Assembly: GCF_000768675.1 (NCBI RefSeq)
Contig: NZ_AVPI01000056.1
Coordinates: forward strand, 62,001 to 126,000
Source: Knoellia flava TL1
GTDB taxonomy: Bacteria > Actinomycetota > Actinomycetes > Actinomycetales > Dermatophilaceae
Length of the DNA: 64,000 nt
Direction of reading: 5' to 3'
Numbering within the stretch: the first letter of the stretch is position 1; each line of letters opens with the position of its first letter. Positions 60,633-64,000 of this stretch are shown here, piece by piece. The translations under genes and the position numbers were made by a program. The notes under the pieces were generated by a model. The model saw only the letters and a program-made list of their open reading frames with translations, was not told the origin of the DNA and ran no database searches.

Positions 60633-63527
60633 TCACTGCGTGGTCGAGCCTGCGTGGGCCGCCGCCTCGGGGTCGACCTCTCCGAGGTCGTGGTCGGCGA
60701 GGTCCTGGTCGGTGGCCTCCTCGCCGCTGACCTGCGCCTCGGCCGAGAGGGTGCTCGGGTCGAGGTCCGGGTCGGCGAGCGAGTCGGCGGTGCGGGTGCC
60801 GGGCTGCGCCTGCTTCGTCATCGTCTCGAGCTCGTTCATGACGACGCCGTGCTGGTCGACGCAGACGACGACGATGTCGCCGGGGTTGGCGCGGGCCATG
60901 ACGTGGCGCACGGCCGAGAGCTCGTCGGTGACGATCTCGACCTGACGGCAGCGCGCGCCCTCGGCCATCGCGGCCTTGGCACCCTCGGCCACGTGGCCGG
61001 CCGTCTCGCCGGGCTTGCGGCCGCGCAGGCGCTCGTCCTCACGCACGACGATGACGTCGAAGTGCTGGGCCGCGAGGGTGCCGAGCTCGCGCATGTCCTC
61101 GTCGCGCCGGTCGCCGGCAGTGGCGATGACGCCGAGCCGCGAGATCTTGCCGAGGTCGCTCGAGCCCGCCTTGGCGTCGGCGTAGCGCTCGACGAACTCG
61201 CCGAGGACCTTCATGCCGGGAGCGTTGTGGCAGTAGTCGACGATGACGTCGATGTTGTTGACGTTGACCTGGTTCATGCGGCCGGGGGAGAGGTAGTAGC
61301 TCGTCGAGAACGTCCGCAGGCCCTGACGGATCTCGTGCAGGCCGGTGCCCACGGCGAAGGCCGCACCGGCGGCCGCCATGGCGTTGGCGACGTTGAACAT
61401 CGCCGTCCCGCCGAAGGTCGCGGGGAGGAGGTGGGTCCACGCCAGCTGCATCGCGCGGCGGCCGTGGCGGATGACGATCATGTCGCCCTTGTCGGAAGGC
61501 TCGAGGACGACGGCGCGACCGCCGCGGCGGCAGTGGTCATCGACGAAGTCGCGCACCGGGGTGCCCGGGGCGGACATCGTGAACCAGACGACCGAGCCGG
61601 AGCACTTGCGGCGCATCTTGCGGACGAGCTTGTCGTCGGCGTTGAGGACGGCGAAGCCGTTGCGCGGCACCGCCTCGACGATGACGGCCTTGACGTCCGC
61701 GAGCTGCTCGACGGTCTCGATGCCGCGCAGCCCGAGGTGGTCGGGTGCGATGTTGGTGACGACGGCGACGTCGTTGCGGTCGTAGCCGAGGCCCTCGCGC
61801 AGGATGCCTCCCCGCGCCACCTCCATGACGGCGAAGTCGACGCGCGGGTTCTGCAGGACCATGCGGGCGGACTTCGGGCCGGACGCGTCGGCCTTGAAGA
61901 CCAGGCGCTCGTCGACGACGATGCCGTCGGTCGACGTCATGCCGACCTTGCGGCCGACGCCCTTCATGATGTGGGCGATCATCCGCGACGTCGTCGTCTT
62001 GCCGTTGGTGCCGGTGACCGCGACGATCGGCACGCGCGAGGGCGCGCCGGGCGGGAAGAGCAGGTCGACCACGGGCCGGGCGATGAACTGCGGCTCGCCG
62101 ATGGTGGGGTGCGTGTGCATCCGGAAACCCGGGGCGGCGTTGACCTCGCAGATGGCGCCGCCGGTCTCGCGCACGGGGGAGGCGATGTCGGGACAGATGA
62201 AGTCGATGCCGGCGACGTCGAGCCCGACCATGCGGGCGGCCTCCTCGGCGATCTCGACGTTGTCGGGGTGGGCGTCGAAGGTGCGGTCGACCGAGATGCC
62301 GCCGGTCGACATGTTGCCGGTGAGGGCGAGCTTGACCATGGTGCCCTGCGGCGGGACGGCGTCCATCTCGAAGCCCTGGTCGCGCACGAGCCCCTCGGCG
62401 GCGCGGTCGACCTTGATGCGGGTGAGGACCTTCTCGTGCCCCACGCCGCGGCGGGGGTCGGAGTTCGTGATGTCGACGAGCTCGGCGACGGTGTGCTCGC
62501 CGTCGCCGACGACGTGGGCCGGCACGCGCTCGGCGATCGCCTGCATCCGGCCGCCGACGATGAGGCAGCGGTAGTCCTTGCCGGTGACGAAGGACTCGAC
62601 GATGACGTAGCCGCGGCGCGACTGCTCGCGGGCGACCTCGAACGCCTCGCGCACCTCGTCGTCACTCTGGAGGTCGAGGCACACGCCACGCCCGTGGTTG
62701 CCGTCGAGCGGCTTGACGACGACGGGGAAGCCGATCCTGCGGGCGGCCGCGACGGCGTCGTTGGGGCCGCGCACCGTCTCCTGCTTGGGCACGGGAAGGC
62801 CGGCGGACCCGAGCAGCTTGGTCGTGAGGTCCTTGTCGGAGGCGATGTCGACGGCGAGAGCCCCGGTCTTCGAGGTCATCGTCGCCCGGATGCGCTGGGC
62901 GTGCACGCCTTGCCCGAGCTGGACGAGGCTGGCGCTGTTGAGCCGGATGTAGGGGATGTCGCGGCTCACCGCCTCCTCGAGGATCGCGGCCGTCGACGGG
63001 CCGAAGGCGGTCCGCTCGGCGCGCTTGAGGAAGCTCTCGAGCGCCTCGTCGAAGTCGAAGCCCTCCTCCTCCTGCACGAGGTGGTTGACGAGGCGCACCG
63101 CGAGCGTCCCCGCGGCGAGGCCCACGCCCTCGTCGGAGTAGCCGTAGATGACGTTGTAGCGGCCCGGCACGCCCTTCACCTGGCGCGTCTTGCCTCGACG
63201 CTGGTCGTGGCCCGCCTCCTGCTGGAGCTGCAGCGCGATGTGCTCGCTCACGTGGCCGAGCCAGGTGCCCTCGCGCATGCGCTCGATGAAGCCGCCCTTG
63301 ACCCCGCGCGAGCACGTGTGGTTCTCGAGACCGGGAAGGAGCTCGACGAGCCGGTCGGTGAACCCGTCGATGAGGTTGGTCGGGTACTGCTCGAGGATGC
63401 CGAGGTCGACGACGAGGTGGATCGCCGGGTCGTACGACCAGACGTTGCCGCCGCGGTAGACACGGGACTCGACGATGGTGAGCTCGGGTGCGGCCGGGCC
63501 GGTGGGGGTCGGGCGGTCCTCGGACAT
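60633..63527 (-). CDS. cphA: Cyanophycin synthetase
   Basis: ATP-driven polymerase building the Asp-Arg storage polymer cyanophycin, 964 residues. In order: N-terminal domain from SRVYRGGNVWSYDPAIHLVVD; ATP-grasp domain (about 220-490: VVVKPLDGNHGRGVCL, ICEVNAAPGFRMH) that adds Asp; Mur-ligase domain with P-loop VTGTNGKTTTSRMIAH near 500 and DYCHNAPGMKVL near 765, which adds Arg. The last 60 residues are an acidic tail absent from most homologues of about 870-900. It lies just after cyanophycinase in the same direction. Confidence 0.95.
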   Translation of the reverse strand: MSEDRPTPTGPAAPELTIVESRVYRGGNVWSYDPAIHLVVDLGILEQYPTNLIDGFTDRLVELLPGLENHTCSRGVKGGFIERMREGTWLGHVSEHIALQLQQEAGHDQRRGKTRQVKGVPGRYNVIYGYSDEGVGLAAGTLAVRLVNHLVQEEEGFDFDEALESFLKRAERTAFGPSTAAILEEAVSRDIPYIRLNSASLVQLGQGVHAQRIRATMTSKTGALAVDIASDKDLTTKLLGSAGLPVPKQETVRGPNDAVAAARRIGFPVVVKPLDGNHGRGVCLDLQSDDEVREAFEVAREQSRRGYVIVESFVTGKDYRCLIVGGRMQAIAERVPAHVVGDGEHTVAELVDITNSDPRRGVGHEKVLTRIKVDRAAEGLVRDQGFEMDAVPPQGTMVKLALTGNMSTGGISVDRTFDAHPDNVEIAEEAARMVGLDVAGIDFICPDIASPVRETGGAICEVNAAPGFRMHTHPTIGEPQFIARPVVDLLFPPGAPSRVPIVAVTGTNGKTTTSRMIAHIMKGVGRKVGMTSTDGIVVDERLVFKADASGPKSARMVLQNPRVDFAVMEVARGGILREGLGYDRNDVAVVTNIAPDHLGLRGIETVEQLADVKAVIVEAVPRNGFAVLNADDKLVRKMRRKCSGSVVWFTMSAPGTPVRDFVDDHCRRGGRAVVLEPSDKGDMIVIRHGRRAMQLAWTHLLPATFGGTAMFNVANAMAAAGAAFAVGTGLHEIRQGLRTFSTSYYLSPGRMNQVNVNNIDVIVDYCHNAPGMKVLGEFVERYADAKAGSSDLGKISRLGVIATAGDRRDEDMRELGTLAAQHFDVIVVREDERLRGRKPGETAGHVAEGAKAAMAEGARCRQVEIVTDELSAVRHVMARANPGDIVVVCVDQHGVVMNELETMTKQAQPGTRTADSLADPDLDPSTLSAEAQVSGEEATDQDLADHDLGEVDPEAAAHAGSTTQ

Positions 63528-63569
63528 CGGACTCCTCAGTGTGGGGTGGGTGGTCCTTGCGGTCGGGCG

Positions 63570-64000
63570 TCAGTCGGTGGAGCTGGCGGCGAGCGATGCG
63601 CCGACGTCGGGGTGCTGCTCGACGAACTCGACGAGCGTGGCCGTCGCCAGGTCGAAGGTGGCCCCGGCGGGAAGGTTGTGGATCACGGCCCCCGAGACGA
63701 GCAGTGGTGCCCCCCGGCGCGCGTCCGGTGCGTCGGTCGTGACGTCGCGGCAGTCGATGACGGTGACACCCCCGCGACCGTGCACGGTGAAGCGCGCCCC
63801 GTCGACGACCTCGATCGCCGTGTCCTCGTCGATGCCGATCCCCAGCAGGCTCGGCGAGGACGCGACGACGGACATGAGCCGACCGTAGCGCGACCTCTGG
63901 GCGAAGTGCTGGTCGACGATGACGCCCTTGAGCAGGCCCAGCCCGGCGCTGATCTGGCTGGCGCGCTGGACGGGTGTGATGCCCTCGTCGCCCATCGAGA
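63570..64000 (-). CDS. cphB: Cyanophycinase, cut by the window edge
   Basis: C-terminal 140 or so residues of the peptidase that degrades cyanophycin to Asp-Arg dipeptides. Recognisable are GLGLLKGVIVDQHFAQRSR and LLGIGIDEDTAIEV. The catalytic Ser region lies beyond the window end. The reading frame is open to base 64000, so the Met at 63995 is internal. It is 42 bp upstream of cphA, forming a turnover pair. Confidence 0.9.
   Translation of the reverse strand, partial: SMGDEGITPVQRASQISAGLGLLKGVIVDQHFAQRSRYGRLMSVVASSPSLLGIGIDEDTAIEVVDGARFTVHGRGGVTVIDCRDVTTDAPDARRGAPLLVSGAVIHNLPAGATFDLATATLVEFVEQHPDVGASLAASSTD

Overview
The window is about 64 kb of very GC-rich, gene-dense DNA from an actinobacterium. 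Gene content and order (uvrC-rapZ-yvcK-whiA-gap-pgk-tpi-secG-rbpA-pgl-opcA-zwf-pgi-tal-tkt-ctaB, a SufR-SufBDC-SufS-SufU operon, RbpA, WhiA, OpcA and InhA) point to Actinomycetes. The best guess within that class is Micrococcales, family Intrasporangiaceae. That is an inference from gene order and protein style, not from a search. Nearly all of the window is chromosomal core. I found no rRNA, tRNA, insertion sequence, phage, CRISPR array or origin.

Layout. 1-9.4 kb: the 3' part of uvrA, a complete five-gene branched-chain amino-acid ABC operon (minus strand) and a divergent Rieske lipoprotein. 9.4-18.2 kb: uvrC, rapZ, yvcK, whiA, then gap, pgk, tpi, secG and rbpA. 18.5-27.2 kb (minus): tkt, tal, pgi, zwf, opcA and pgl, a pentose-phosphate operon facing the glycolytic one. 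27.4-31.1 kb: heme O synthase ctaB, an ArsR-type regulator with an MFS exporter, and heme A synthase ctaA. 31.1-35.0 kb: two secreted metallopeptidases (M4 and M28) that share an almost identical C-terminal domain. 35.1-38.9 kb: an ABC-2 exporter, psd-pssA phospholipid synthesis, a LuxR remnant and a small secreted protein. 39.0-46.5 kb: the SUF iron-sulfur operon with its regulator, followed by an acVLRF1 ribosome-rescue-type gene and a conserved unknown. 46.5-51.5 kb: a cupin, a YpfJ-type peptidase, an ABC-F ATPase and an ABC exporter. 51.7-54.3 kb: two paralogous repeat-rich surface proteins and a sortase. 54.4-58.3 kb: SURF1, moaA, two small conserved genes, fabG and inhA. 58.4-64 kb: a cyanophycin locus with a CphA-related Mur ligase fused to TPR repeats, full-length cyanophycin synthetase, and the start of cyanophycinase.

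Genes that work together: the two facing carbon operons cover lower glycolysis and the pentose-phosphate route. ctaB, ctaA and SURF1 serve heme A and cytochrome oxidase assembly. The Suf genes build Fe-S clusters used by MoaA and others. The sortase and two wall proteins form a self-contained display module. CphA, cyanophycinase and the CphA-like protein would make and mobilise a nitrogen reserve.

The most unusual signals are (i) the CphA-like protein, which has lost the ATP-grasp domain and gained a TPR domain; (ii) a heptamer, GTATGCC/GGCATAC, counted by hand 36 times and forcing rare codons inside genes; (iii) a shared VVETD sequence in place of LPXTG in the two sortase-linked proteins; (iv) three TTGACCG repeats at exact 11-bp spacing between ctaA and the M4 peptidase; and (v) many genes whose start codon lies 6-8 nt after a TANNNT box, which suggests leaderless mRNAs.
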